Origin: Ochotona curzoniae | Lineage: Eukaryota > Chordata > Mammalia > Lagomorpha > Ochotonidae | Assembly (NCBI RefSeq): GCF_017591425.1 | Contig: NW_024467121.1 | Coordinates: forward strand, 20,100,707 to 20,164,706 | Reading direction: 5' to 3' | Length of the DNA stretch: 64,000 nucleotides | In this document: positions 48,311-60,732 of the stretch, piece by piece | How the letters are laid out: each line of letters opens with the position of its first letter | Numbering within the stretch: the stretch's first letter is position 1 | Program-made: the position numbers and the translations under genes | Notes under the pieces: model-generated | The model's input: the letters and a program-made list of their open reading frames with translations, nothing else | What the model was told of the DNA's origin: nothing | Database searches by the model: none

Positions 48311-49054
48311 TGTAGAGGAGTTGTCAGAAACTCAACCAACTCATCATATCTTCCATCTATCACAGCATTATTCCTACCAGCCTCTACTGAAGTTACCTGA
48401 TCCTCCCGTAGCATTATAAACCTTCTAGTCAGATTCCTGCTTCCACACTCCCAGCTCTACTGTCTGGGTGACTCCTTTCCTATTTGGATACCTATGATCA
48501 CTTTCCTTGCGGAAAGAAAAAACTGATTTGTTCTTGCAAGAGTTTCCTTCCTTCACCTCCATCTTGAATCCCACTCCCTTCCCTCTTTCCCAAGCCTCTA
48601 TCCCCCTCAAAGATTTCATCGGGAGAGGGGGATGGGCAGGTAGGGAAGGAAATCACTCTTACTGATTTGTGGTAGAGATGCCATCACTCACCTGCCCCTG
48701 GTTCTGGCCCTGGGACATTAAACCTGGCTTGCCACAGCTCATTGCTAAGGCATCTCTCATTCCGCTTCAACAGGATGAGAGCTAAATGGAGTAACTGGAA
48801 TAAGCTACACCCATGTTTTGCTTTCTGACTTTCAACCTGTTCTAAAGCATTCATTCCCTTCAAATTCCCTCAAACAACCTTCTCACCATGATTTCCAGTC
48901 ATACTTACTTCTCAAAAGCTTTCTCTTAACTTGTGTTTGTCTTTGGCACAACAACCTCTCCACCCCCACATTCCAATCCCCTCTCTGACCCTAAATCTTC
49001 CAAAAACTCCCTTTAAAGTGGGTGGAAGAGATGTGTGGACTATGTAGAACTTAA
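48311..49054. other. Unassigned pyrimidine-rich DNA
   Basis: No gene or confident repeat recognised. Confidence 0.45.
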
Positions 49055-49366
49055 AAGAGAATCAGCATTATGGTATAGTGAGTAAAGCTGCGGCCTGTAG
49101 TGCCAGCATCCTATCCAGATGCCATTTGGTGTCCTGGCTGCTACACTTCTGATCCAGTCCCTTTATTAACCTGGGAAAAGCAGCAGAATATGGCTCAAGT
49201 CCTTCAACCCCTGCCACCTACTAAGCAGACCTGGAAGATGCATCAAACTCCTGGCTTCAGCCTTGTCTAGCCCCAGTCAATGTAGCCCTTTGGGGATGAA
49301 TCAGTAGGTGGAAGATTATCCCTCAGTCTCTCCCTCTCACTGTGTAACTCTGACCTTCAAATGAAA
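49055..49366 (+). mobile_element. Old CSINE (plus)
   Basis: Head gcattatggtatagtgagta, then ccagcatcctatccagatgc, gcagacctggaagatgc, and tctccctctcactgtgtaac. Tail replaced by an aagcaaagaaagaaag run. Confidence 0.8.
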
Positions 49367-49699
49367 CAAAGCAAAGAAAGAAAGTACAGAAAGGAAGGAC
49401 AAAATATTGATTATATAGTTAAAGCTTATGGGTTTTTGATGAAGTCCAAATATACTGTTTGGTATCAAACAGCCTCCTGAACCAGGAAAAATGGATTTTA
49501 GGAAATAAGTTTAATATACTGCATGAATGCATCACTGAAGTTCTTTGCATGCCAGCCCTCCTGGCTATGAACTTTGGGGTGTTCACTATGTTTTTGCAGC
49601 CATCTTAGGGACCCCTGACTAAATTAAATCCCTGGAACCAAACAGCATCCTCAGTTCTTAAGAGTTTATTGATGCTGATGTTGAAGATAAAGATCAAGA

Positions 49700-49906
49700 A
49701 GGCTTGCACAGCAATGTAGCAGGCTAATCCTCCACCTGTGTCTCCAGTTTGGCTGTTTCAATTCTGACCCAGCTCCCTGCTATTGCCTGGAAAAGCAGCA
49801 GAGGATGGCCCCAAAGCCCTGGGCCCTACATCCACATAGCTGACCCAGAAGCAGCTCCTGGCTCCTAGCTGCGAACTGGTCTAGCTCTTGCCATTGTGGC
49901 CATCCA
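49700..49906 (+). mobile_element. 3'-truncated CSINE (plus)
   Basis: Head and body present (gtagcaggctaatcctcc, gaccca gctccctgctatt, gcagaggatggccccaaag) but the sequence leaves the SINE at about 49906, before the usual T/C-rich and tail parts. Confidence 0.78.
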
Positions 49907-50044
49907 CCTTAAGTTAGGCATTTATCAAGAAAAAGTTTTGTATTTATCAAAAATAAACAGCCATTTATATAACAGAAGATTCCAATCAAATTATTACCTG
50001 TATTTCTGAGACCCACAATCATGGTTTACATGTATGTATAACGT

Positions 50045-50076
<32 letters not shown>

Positions 50077-51359
50077 TTTAAGAAGGTGAGGGACTAAAGG
50101 GGAAGTAATGGTTGTGGAGGGATTTTAAAAATGCTCAGACCTTGGAAAGAAGTATGTGATATCAGTGAAGAACAACCATGAAGAACAACCATCCTATGTT
50201 TATGCTCCTGGCAGTGAAGAATGTGGCCAAAATATCCACAAGTGAGAACAAGCTGCATTTTCCATCTCAGATGCCACAGTACTAGGGGCAAGCTCTGCTG
50301 GAGAACTCATGTTCTGGAAGAATTCCTTCAGCTTCTGTATGAGCAGGACTTAAAAATCTGAGATGAACTAAGCCTTAGAGGAAAAAGTCAATGAATACTA
50401 AATGTGGAGAAACTGGTAAAATGTCAATTAAGTTTGCCATGGAGGGAAAAGGAGTCAGAGCTGAATTCTTGCTACAGGAGTTTGCACAGTATGTTGGGGA
50501 CCCCTGACCCCCAGAGGGTCCGTTCCTGCATCCAGGATCTCTCTTAAAAATGCCCTGTCCTTGGAGCCATTCTTCCCAATTTTGATGCAAAGAGCTGAGT
50601 GGCAAAGATGTGATTACTTTGTAATCAACTTCTCTAGACCAGGAGTACCTGTGTCACAAAAGCCATTAGGTCTGAAGAGGCTCAAATTTCCTATCTTTCT
50701 CTGGCCATTTACAGGGTTTATTTCTTTAGGTTCATTGGGAGTCTCAGGGGATCACTGCTAGCTGCACAATCAAGGTTCATTATTCGGAGATTATATTGCC
50801 CTGCTTCATAAACAGTTTTCGATTTATTACGCTAAGAGGACTGTGACCCAACCACCATTTAGATAATATCCTCTGTGCTACCCCATCCACTTCTTATTTA
50901 GAAACAGTCTCACTATAACATTGGCTTAAAAAACACCTTCTCCCTAAATCAGTTACAAGTATCTTGGGCAAAAATGAGAGAGTTCCTTAATTCTCCACTA
51001 CACACCTCCATCTAACCCTCTTATCATCTCTGGCCCTGACCTGCATGCCCAGCAATACATACTTGCTTTATCTTACAATATAAATATTTGAACCAATCAC
51101 CAAGAACATTTGCACTTACTGCATGGTAAACTGCAATGCTCAAAATGAAGATTTTGCTTTAACGTCCACATGAACTTAGCTGTGTCTATGTATAGGTAAG
51201 TGTAAGTTACTGTAATAAAACTATACATCAATTGATATTCCTTCAAGAAATTCACAAGTGCCACTTTGCAAAAACAAAACAAAACAAAAACATACAATAC
51301 TCTCATTAGGCGTGGCAGGTATTATTTTTATTTTATAGGGTTAGAGAAGCAAATAGAAG
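49907..51359. other. Unassigned DNA with (GT)n and (CAAAA)n
   Basis: (GT)n at 50043-50076 and (CAAAA)n at 51271-51293. A 13-bp tandem duplication (tgaagaacaaccat) is at about 50166-50191. No gene recognised. Confidence 0.45.
50043..50076. repeat. (GT)n microsatellite
   Basis: About 16 GT units with one interrupting AT. Confidence 0.97.
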
Positions 51360-51530
51360 GAAGTTAACATTTACTAAGCATCAATTTTGTTTGAGGGTTT
51401 GGGTGAGGCACTTTTAAGTGTCATCTCATTTAATTTTTAATGGTATATTATTTTTCTCATTTAAAAGGTGACTTGAGAGTGAGAGAAACAAGTACATTGT
51501 TAAATGGCATCATTTGGTCACAATCACTAA
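51360..51530 (-). mobile_element. MIR (minus)
   Basis: Order aacatttactaagcatcaat, gtgtcatctcatttaattt, atttttctcatttaaaagg is the MIR complement. Confidence 0.65.
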
Positions 51531-51845
51531 ATCCTTTTGCTGTCCATGCCATTTCCTACATAGTTTTGCTATACTTTGTCTCTGGGTATGGCCTGATGAT
51601 TTATTTCAGTCAATGAGATAAAAATATGCATGATGCAAACAGAAGCTCACAAATGTTCATGGGAAAGACACACCCAGGTTAGTCTGAAGTTTGGGTACAC
51701 TCAACAGGGATGGTGGGGAAGTAAAGGAAAAGCAGAAGAGCAAAACCAACCAATATCAGCTGACCCCAGCCTGGATCTAAAGACTGCATGCAAACATGTG
51801 TATGGTCCTATGCAGTGTAATTGTTATATGAACACAAAGTTCCTC

Positions 51846-52208
51846 AAGAGTGGAGTCAGAGGGCCTGGCGCGGTAGCCTAGCAGCTAAAGTTCTTGTCTT
51901 GAACGTGCTAGGATCCCATGTGGGTGCCACTTTTAATCCCGGCAACCCCACTTCCCATCCAACTCCCTGCTTGTGGCCTGGGAAAGCAGTTGAGGACAAC
52001 CCAAAGCCTTGGGACCCTGCACCTGCATGGGAGACCTGGAACAAGTTCCTGGCTCCTGGCTTTGTATCGGCGCAGTGCTGGCCATTGTGGTCACTTGAGG
52101 AATGAATCATCAGAGAAAAGATTTCCCTCTCTGCCTCTCCTCCTCTCTGTATATTTAACTTTCCAATAAAGATAAATAAATCTTAAAAAAAAAAAAAAAG
52201 AGTGGAGT
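51846..52208 (+). mobile_element. Youngest-looking CSINE, A15 tail and 11-bp duplications
   Basis: The element spans about 51857-52197. Head gggcctggcgcggtagcc, B box-like cttttaatcccgg, body and a tail of ataaataaatctt followed by about 15 A. Flanks aagagtggagt are identical at 51846-51856 and 52198-52208. The long pure A tail suggests very recent insertion. Confidence 0.95.
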
Positions 52209-53127
52209 AAGAACCGTAAGCTTAAAATACAGGCCTTCTAATTCCCCATTTCAAGTTTTTCCTATTCAACCACTGCAGCAATACTCATTGTGCAGGGGAT
52301 TTGCTGTGTGAGACCTGCTTTTCCGGATTTCCAGAGCAAAGTCTTAGCTCCCAGACACACACACCAGTGTCTCTACAGTACTGAACAACAGGAGTGGAGC
52401 TTAGAGTATTTTATTCACAATGTGCTACAATTGTAGCAGACTAAACAAAAGCCAAGAGTTGGGTCCCAGGTCTTGGTTGATCAGTCACCTTGTCTTTATG
52501 ATCTTTTCGATCTTCTGGCCCATTTTCTAAAGAATAGAATTGCATAAAGTTATCAGCAATCGGTAAGGCAGTTAATTAGAATCTAGCCCTGGGAGACTTC
52601 TGCCTTGAGCAGTTCTTTCAGGAAAAAAAAAAATGAAATCAACCTGCCACACCGTGGGAACAATAAAACTATCCTTTTTTTCATTACCATGAAGGCTTTA
52701 GGTGGAAATGGGTCTCTACGTACCCCTGTGCTTTATGAAAATAAAGAACAGAGTGACAGTATTTTTGGCAGTCTCTGAAGAGAAGTGTTTCGTTAAAGTG
52801 TGTTTGGCTTAAGTGCTTTTGTCAAGAGGGAGAAAATCAACAGCTGCTCCAGCCCCAGATCACTGCTCTAGTGCTTGCTCAGACCTCGGAGAGCACAGGC
52901 AGAAAATGTGAAAGATGTGCTGGGTAGAAGCAGTGCCCCAGGGAGCAGGAAGCAGCCAGATGCACCTGGAAGGCTCTCCACTCACCTCCCTGCAAAGCAG
53001 TCTTGGCAGGTAGACAGCATCTTTAAGACCTCCTGATTCTTGTGGGCTATTTAGTTTCAGGTTCTAAAAGCAGAACTGTGCTAAAGGAAATTAAGTAGGA
53101 GAGCATTTTATTATTGGAAAAATAAAG
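52209..53127. other. Unassigned DNA
   Basis: No gene or confident repeat recognised. Confidence 0.45.
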
Positions 53128-53177
53128 ATTGAAGAATACTTTGAAAAGGCCATGGAAAAATGCAATCCCAAGAATTT
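53128..53177. mobile_element. Left half of a MITE-like element split by a SINE
   Basis: Reads gaatactttgaaaaggcc then atggaaaaatgc, the left end of the family. Confidence 0.5.
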
Positions 53178-53500
53178 TTAAAGATTCATTTCTTTTTATT
53201 GGGAAACCAGATTCATAGAGAGAAGGAGAGACAGAGAGAGATCCTCTGTCTGTCGGCTCACTCCCCAAGTGACTGCAACTGGCCAGAGCTGAGCCAACTA
53301 AAGCCAGAAGCCAGGAGCTTCCTCCAGGTCTCTCACATGACACAGGGTCCCAAGGTCTTGGGCCATCCTCCACTGCTTTGCCAGGTCGCAAGCAGGGAGC
53401 TGGATGGAAAGTGGAGCAGCTGAGACATGAACCACTGTCCATATGGGACTCCAGCACATGCAAGGCAAAAATTTAGTCACTGAGCCATCGCACTGGCCCC
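53178..53500 (-). mobile_element. CSINE (minus) nested in a MITE-like element
   Basis: Tail tttaaagattcatttctttt at left, gagatcctctgtctgtcgg, ggtctctcacatgacacag, and head ccatcgcactggcccc ending at about 53500. Flanking MITE halves sit on both sides. Open frames of 138 and 87 codons on opposite strands are SINE sequence. Confidence 0.88.
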
Positions 53501-53596
53501 AAACATTATTTTAGTGCAAACTTTATATTTTATGTCAATGTCTAATTTTTCCTAATATACTTTCCAAGAACTTTTTGAATACCCCTCATATACACA
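53501..53596. mobile_element. Right half of the SINE-split MITE-like element
   Basis: Reads gtgcaaactttatatttta then tttccaagaactttttgaa and ends tacccctcatatac, the reverse complement of the family left end. Confidence 0.6.
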
Positions 53597-55449
53597 GTCT
53601 GAATGATTTTTTGCATCAAATTAAACTTATATTTTCCCCAAAATGCTGGTTACATATTTAAGGAATGAAAACGTTTTGATTTATACACATTATAAAATGA
53701 CCAATATAAAAATGTTTTAAATGTTTCCCCCAAAACGTTCATCATTGATCAAGCTTTAGGTTTCAAACATTATCTTAGTTCTTTGGACTTTTTTCTTAGC
53801 AAAAAGCAAACTTAAAACCAGTCCCAAACTATCCCTTGATTACTTAACAAAACTGACATGGAGAGGAGACCAAAATAATAGTGACAGAGATGGAAATCTA
53901 CATGATATCAATTTAGTATACTTGCCTTGCACCTTCAAACTGTATAATAAGAAATTTTTTCCTCCAGAATGTCCATCCTGGACTTTCAGGCCCCTACATC
54001 CTATCCTAAAAGCATTTCATCAGCCTCTGTATTGGACACTATGGAATTGAGCAAGCCACACTTCTGTCACATGAACCTATTATACACCAGATCCAATCAA
54101 AGCCTCTGTCTGAGGTTACCAGGGGGAAGAACCCTGGTTGTGTCTCTTGAACTCCTAGAGCTGGAGGTGACAGGGTTGCTCCATCAGAATTGTACCAAGG
54201 AAGAACCAACAAGGAGAAGTAAAGTGGAACCAGAGACTAGAGGAAGAGCTACTTTCCCATGGGATTGCTGATGAAGGCTCCATAGAAGGAACTACTCTTG
54301 AAGCTGGGTGCACGGTTCCCTAAAGGGACTGGCTGATTGTTGAGGTACTGAGCTCTCAGAATTGTAGGACAGGGATGGAGGAATACGGGAGCCAACAAAA
54401 AGTTTAGAGTAAGGAGACCAGTGGGTGTAAAGCAAGTATAGGAAGAAAATATTCTGATATTGGAGAATAAAACAATGAATCTTGGCGTTTATAGAGTGCT
54501 GGTAGGTGATCTCCAGCTTACATGGTCTCAGAGCACATTTTTTTTCAATTTAAAACTTTTTATCTACTTTATATCTGTTTAAAAATATTTACACATTACG
54601 CATGAATGGAATAGCATGGCAGCATAGTTCACCTGGCATCTTCAGTGGGCTCTCTGGAAGTTGCATATTCATTTACTTAAAATTTGCAAGAAATTATTTT
54701 ATATCATGAAAGCACATTCTTCTAAATTATTTAATTGTATAAGGAGGAATGGGTCCTAGCTGTACAATGCTTGATGGTTCCTTTGATTAACAGCAGTGGG
54801 ATCACCTAATTATATTTATAATGTGGCCTTTCATATAATAAATAAGCTTCAATGTGCTACCATAGCTCTGAGGAGTTTTAAAAATCAATCTTGTGTCTTG
54901 AATTTCTTTGTCCAGTTTTCACCTGAGGCACACAAAGAAATAATTGCTCCATTCAATTTCTTGCTGTGTCAAAATAATGAATTAATGGCAGATATTGATG
55001 GGCATGTTTTATCTCCAAACCTGGAACTGAATTCTATCTATTTTGCAAACTATTATCTTAATCTTTATAGTTAAATATGTTCCTTAAAAGTGAAAACTAT
55101 CTTTTTTTTTTTTTGCTTCATAAATAGGAAAAGAGCCACCCACATTTGAGGTGACCAAGTCAGTTGGGATATTCTGATGAGACATGAGAAATATATCTGC
55201 CTTAGCTATGGTAAAATCTGTTTTTCCAACTCTGAAACTTCAGCCTGAAGCCAAAAAAAAAAAGTAAGTTGCAAATAATATTGACTTTATATATGATGAC
55301 AATTAATCACAGGAACTGAGAGAAATTATGAGATATGAAACACAGATACAGAAACACAGTTTTATTTACCAAGATTCTACTTTGGTTTTTAATTATGTTT
55401 AATACAGTTATTCTTTGAGAGAAGGAGTTAACCAAAAAAGCCACAAAAC
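53597..55449. other. Unassigned DNA, no gene seen
   Basis: Open frames of 92-100 codons (53969-54271, 54796-55074) lack motifs and splice context. T13-14 at 55101-55114 and A12 at 55252-55263 are simple runs. Confidence 0.45.
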
Positions 55450-55789
55450 CAGGCCTTGTGCAAATAGCCCAATGGCTAAATCAATGCTTTGCAATCGCCG
55501 GGATCCCAAATGGGTGCTGGTTTGTGATCCAGCTGCTCCACTTCCCATCCAGCTCACTGCTTGTGGCCTGGGAAAGCAGCAGCAGAAGCCCAAACCTTGA
55601 GACCCTGCACCCACCCGGAGACCCATTAGAAGCTCCTGGCTTCTGGCTTTGGATTGGATTAGCTCAGCTCCAGCTGTTATTGCTACTGAGGGAATGAACC
55701 AACAGATAGAAGATTCTCTCATTCTCATTCATTCTCTCTCTCTCTCTTTCCTTCTCTCTGTAAATCTGCCTTTCCAATAGAAATAACAT
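55450..55789 (+). mobile_element. CSINE (plus) followed by a long (CA)n
   Basis: Head caggccttgtgcaaatagcc, then atcgccgggatcccaaat, gcagcagcagaagccc, and a tail aaataacataag. The adjacent (CA)n probably grew from or next to the tail. Confidence 0.9.
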
Positions 55790-55800
55790 AAGACTTGAGC

Positions 55801-55810
55801 GCGCACGCGT

Positions 55811-55858
<48 letters not shown>
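55801..55858. repeat. (CA)23 microsatellite with CG/GT lead
   Basis: gcgcacgcgtgt followed by an uninterrupted CA run from 55812 to 55858. Longest dinucleotide array in the window. Confidence 0.98.
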
Positions 55859-55859
<1 letters not shown>

Positions 55860-58084
55860 ATGCTCTTATCCCTGAACACATTTCCTGTATCCAGCATGTT
55901 GAATGATATTGGTTACCAAACTAGCTTCTTCCTGCCACTGATAGCCTACTTTGCTCTAGTTTTAAAAGCAGAAAGAATCACGACATTTCACATGTTGAAA
56001 AAAGTGCTTTTGCCAAGTTGAGGAAACTTGATACTGAAGTATTTTTACAGGGCACTGTGCTCATGAAAAAGTAATGCTCAGGCTGGCCAAAGTGGCGCTT
56101 CTCTTTAACCTCTGAGCAAAACAAAAATCCTAAATCCTCCTTTCAAGAATCCAGATGTGTGGCACATGGGTTCTGGATAAGGAAGGGAAGGCGAGAAGTT
56201 TGGGTAACAAGGGTTCAGCTGCTTTCTTACTATTTGAAGGAAATGTTAGATTTCCTTTTACCACATTCTTAAACAAGGATAGCCAGGATGGAACTGTGCA
56301 GGTAAAATGCAAATGTAAACCAACACGACCCACTAAAGCAATTGAGGGTGCTTCCCCTTCACGTCCGAGTCTGTTTGGACAGTTACATAAGCAAAGCACT
56401 TGGAAGGAAAGAAAACAATGCCTAGGAGAAAGGAATGCTTTGAATCTGGGTGCCTGAGCCTTGATTTTGCTAATTTGTTTGGCCTACTCAAGGCCATTCT
56501 GCTGGGGGATCTTTCCTTCACCGGAGTCTGCGTCTGGACAGGTTTTTCCTCACTCAGAAACCATCCGGTTTCCTAATTCAGAAACCATCTTTCATACTGC
56601 TGTTTCCCACTATGAGTATAACAAGGTATTATAGCCTATAGCTACTGTGGGGTCTAACTTGCATGCCTCCTTCAAGAGGTCCGGAAGACTCATTTACATA
56701 AGGCTGTTGCTTCCCTGAGATCCTGGAAGAATTCAGAGATGCATTCTCTGGATTTTTCATTTACTCCTAGGCACCTCAGGAGAGAAACATGTATGACTAA
56801 TCCCAGCATCTATCAAGGGTTCTTGGGAAAGTAGGTACCCCTCTAAGTGAAAAAGGGTCCTAAAGATCAGAATTTTGGAGTAGAGGTAGGCCTAGAGCTC
56901 TGGCAAAGTCTGCCACACTACGAGGTTTTTTCCCCCTGATTCAAGTTCATCTCTGAATATTTGTATAAAGTATGGAATTAGATCCTAAAATTAGAGAGAC
57001 ATCTTCTGATAGGAAAAACAAAAACAAAAGAGTAATATCTGTAGAAAGAAGGTAGCTTGTGGGTAAGGGACTTCGAGGAGAGCTCTTAACTGTGCAGATG
57101 GAGCTGACTAAAGGAGCCACGGCTTTGATTTTAGAGTGTCTATCTGTGAGGCTCTGCCCAGAAGAGGTGAGGGGATGGCTCGGAGTTGAGGGGATGGCTT
57201 GGGTCTGAGCAGAGCTGAAGCCTGGGGAAGAATGAGTGGCGGTGGCACCAACTGCCAGCAGCCAAGGGTAGAGGCAATTCCAGCAGCAACATAATGCCAG
57301 CAGCAGCATCAGGGAGTCATTGTTCAGTGACTCTGAAGCGAAGTGATGGTGGCAACTGTACCAAACAACAGGGAAACAGAATCTAGATTAATCTCAAAAG
57401 AGTAGGTTTAAGCTGGGTAGGACCCAGCAGAGAGAGCCCTGCAAGGTTCCATTCAGAGCGGGACAAAATGCTAATGGCAGTGGGGCAGAAGTAGACTTAG
57501 TGAGAGCTCCAAAGAGTACAGCATGCAAGAGCACAGTTGGAGCAGAACTCCCATGTCAAGAGTTATAAAAAGGCAAGCTCAAAGAGTCAGTTGTCCAAGG
57601 TCCACTGTCAACAGGGCATTGCACCAGGCATCGGTGTAGGCCACTGCAGGTCCGTGGCGGGAGGACTCTGATGCTCTTAAGGTCGAGCTCACCTGAGTGT
57701 AACCCACAGGAACAGCTTCTTCCTCCTCTTCCTTCTTGCCTATATTCATACACCCTCAAGAGAGAAGAAAGGTTACTTAGCCCTTGAGAATGCATTTATC
57801 TACATTCTGGGTTATTTCAGCAGTCTGCCTGCTTCTCCCAGTTTTGAGTGTTTTACTCTCACATTGTACAATTGGGTACACAGCATTCCCTATTAAAGAT
57901 TTCAGACTTCGCATTACATAAATGCCTTTTGGCTTTTAAAGTTACTTTTTATCTTCTCTCCTCTTAATATCCTTTATCCCCTACCAAACTCTTATCCCAT
58001 CATATCCACTTTCACACTTCTACATTTCTAACCCCTTTATCAAGAAGCTACCCTTCACCAATGAGATAAAGCTGGCAAAGGGCT
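55859..58084. other. Unassigned DNA; block of unknown origin at 57.0-57.8 kb
   Basis: 57000-57800 read on the minus strand is C/T-rich with short CTG runs and has a ttttataactc stretch (about 57562-57572) that could be a TATA-like element of an unrecognised LTR. Its 120-codon open frame (56947-57309, minus) starts with a hydrophobic run but has no family motif. I assign nothing with confidence. Confidence 0.35.
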
Positions 58085-58300
58085 CAGTGTCCATTACTTG
58101 CTAACTATTCAGCAGATACCAGCTCTCTTCAAAGTCTTCTTTCTTCCAGAAAGTTTTTCTGAGCAACCCAGGTCACTTTTGCTTATCTATGCTACCTATT
58201 TGACATTTAGCTGAGGTTAACTTCTTTGGTAGGGATCTTTTAACTTCAACGATAGTTTAGCCCTCAAGCACAAGGTGCCATAGCTCTTAGTATTTCTATC
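58085..58300 (+). mobile_element. Possible L2 fragment (plus)
   Basis: Order cttcttccagaaagtttttc, tgagcaacccaggtcact, and tagtatttctatcactgg fits the L2 3' region. Diverged. Confidence 0.42.
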
Positions 58301-58302
58301 AC

Positions 58303-58319
58303 TGGACAGACAGACAGAC

Positions 58320-58381
<62 letters not shown>
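58303..58381. repeat. Compound (GACA)n(GAAA)n tetranucleotide array
   Basis: Four to five gaca units then about fifteen gaaa units, uninterrupted. This class is often length-variable. Confidence 0.98.
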
Positions 58382-58382
<1 letters not shown>

Positions 58383-59014
58383 GATATAGAGAGAGTTTCC
58401 TGAAGAAGAGCTTAATACTTCAGTGACACTGGAACACTGCTAAAATCTTATCCACACAGTGCTACACATGCTTGCATCATTAGCTTACCTTTTAAATGCA
58501 CATATCAAAATGCTAGACATATAAGTTTTACTTGAACAGATAAAAAGATGAAGAGATAAAATACTTATCGACAGCCTTATACATATAAATACTCTTGTTT
58601 GAAATAAATGTCCTCTCATTACAAAAAATGAATTGATTTAGGTAATAAATGCTAGTGTCACCATGTAGGACTAAGGCCCATAACTGCCTGACTCCCACTG
58701 AAAAACAGCCAACATGAAGATGTATTTACATAGACTTTAACTCAGCCTGACACTCATTAATGAAAATGATGTTAAAAGTGCTGGAAGCTTCACTCTGTCC
58801 AGCATAGAAACCCTTGTAAATTTAATGAGAACTCAGGAGAATCCTTTCCGTCTTACCCACGTGCAAGCTTCATGGTGTTCTGACTCAAGGTCAAGATCTC
58901 AGAATCTCCCATATATAAACCAAAGGCAAATGAGCTTTCTCTGTAGCTTCCAAATTTTGTTTCATAAAATATTTCTGAATTTCTTCCAGATATTACCCTT
59001 TGAATAAGAAAAGA
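58382..59014. other. Unassigned DNA
   Basis: Nothing recognised. Confidence 0.45.
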
Positions 59015-59090
59015 CTTTAGTAATCACTCACATTTCACAGATGGGAAGCCTGAGGAACAGCTATGAACAGTGATTTGTTTAATGTTCATG
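59015..59090 (-). mobile_element. MIR fragment (minus)
   Basis: Contains catttcacagatgggaagc then ctgaggaacagctatg, the MIR complement core. Confidence 0.5.
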
Positions 59091-59184
59091 ATACAACAGC
59101 ATGCCCTATGGTTGCATATTAGTATGCTGCCCATCCTCAAGCAAAAATGGTGACTTCATGGTTAGTGAGCAACATTCTTTTATT

Positions 59185-59500
59185 GGTGGCAACTTCTTTT
59201 TATTAAGATTGATTTACTTATTTGAAAGGTAGAATGAGGGAGAGATCTTCCATCTGCCAGCTGACTCCCCAGATGGCTGCAATAGCCAGGGCTGGACCAG
59301 AACTCCATCCAGGTCTCCCAAGCATGTGGCAGTGGCCCAAGTACTTGGACTATCTTCTGCTGCTTTCCCGGGAACATTAATAGGGATCTGGCCTGGAAGT
59401 AGAGCAGCTGGGAGTCAACTTGTTCCCAAATGCGATGCCAGTAGCACAGCTATCAATCTAATCTGCTTTGACACAGTGCTGACTTGAATGGTGGCAACTT
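59185..59500 (-). mobile_element. CSINE (minus) with perfect 11-bp target-site duplications
   Basis: Element about 59196-59489, from tail tattaagattgatttactta to head atctgctttgacacagtgc. Flanks ggtggcaactt are identical at 59185-59195 and 59490-59500. Body is shortened and diverged, yet the duplications remain perfect. Confidence 0.92.
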
Positions 59501-60732
59501 TTAAAGCAACTGGACCTTACTAGTAGAGGGGATGTCTGCTTAAGATTTTATCAAAATGGACATGTAATTGATAGAACACTACGATATGGAGCAGTGACAA
59601 TTAAGGCAAAGGACAGCATCCAATATATGCATCAACTCCCAGAAGAAAAGTCATCAGGGATAGCTCTAGTTTACAAGGCCCAGGTCCAATCCTAATAAGA
59701 GTGCTCCATGGTGACCCCTGGGCTCTTGTGTCACTAATTAGCAAACACAATCAAATGCTTCTCTATGCTTCCCATGCAATGCATCAGACACCCTGTGACT
59801 ACACAGAAGAGCAAAAAGTAGTGTCTGGCTGTTGCTATGGAGACTTAAGAACCATCCGAATTGCTGTAGCATCATAAAAGCAAAATCTCAATCATCAGTT
59901 CTTAACTATCGGGTTGTTGAAATTTATCCCATATTTTTAGAATGTGTGACATTTAACACATTGATGAATATTTCCAGCTACAGAACACATTCCTTGCTTT
60001 CATATTTAGATGGAATTTCTCAGCTCAACTGGCAGGATCTTTTTTCCTCCTTGTATAAGTTCCATCTCCTTATAAGTGATTCAAATCCTTTCTATACTCA
60101 TTTCCTAGGTGCTGCTTCAATTCCTATTTTCTATTTTCTCTTTACAATTATGTTCTCACTAGCTACCACTTCCATTATACTGCCCTTTCACATCTCAAGA
60201 CTTCATCCAGGTCTTAACCCCTACTGCTCTTGACTCTTCACATTTTAAGCCTTAGCTGCTAATAATCACCAGTTCTGAGCTCCCACCCAAGGTACATGTA
60301 GCTTCCCTGGGAGTTGTTTATCTCTGAAGTTACCATTGTCTTATTATCCAATGTGATTCTGATTTTTTTATGCTCCAAGCTCTGTAGAACATCATTTTTC
60401 TGGATCTAGAAAAATAGGCATGCTATCGCCAGGTCCATGTTATAAGAATTCTAACAGGTTTGTATTTAGCTTCACATATACCACCATTTCAAACTTCCGT
60501 ATGTCACAAATATGGTGTTCATGTTATTTGACAGATGCTGAAAGAACTTGACCAGCTCATTGAAAATAACAGCCCTTACAACCTACATAACATAGACCAA
60601 AAAAAGAAAGAAAAGAAAAAAGAGAGAGAAACTGTAAAAACACAGTCAGGAAGTAAAATCCACGTAACAAAGCTTTGCTAACAGAAGTCAAAGTTCGTAT
60701 CTTATTGTGTGATAAGTTTGCTTCACTTTCTC
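59501..60732. other. Unassigned DNA
   Basis: A 133-codon open frame (59832-60233, plus) has hydrophobic stretches but no family match or splice context. A/G-rich run at 60598-60632. Confidence 0.42.

Noticed and set aside
53047..53463. 138-codon minus-strand frame as a gene
   Set aside because: Its main part is the nested CSINE at 53178-53500.
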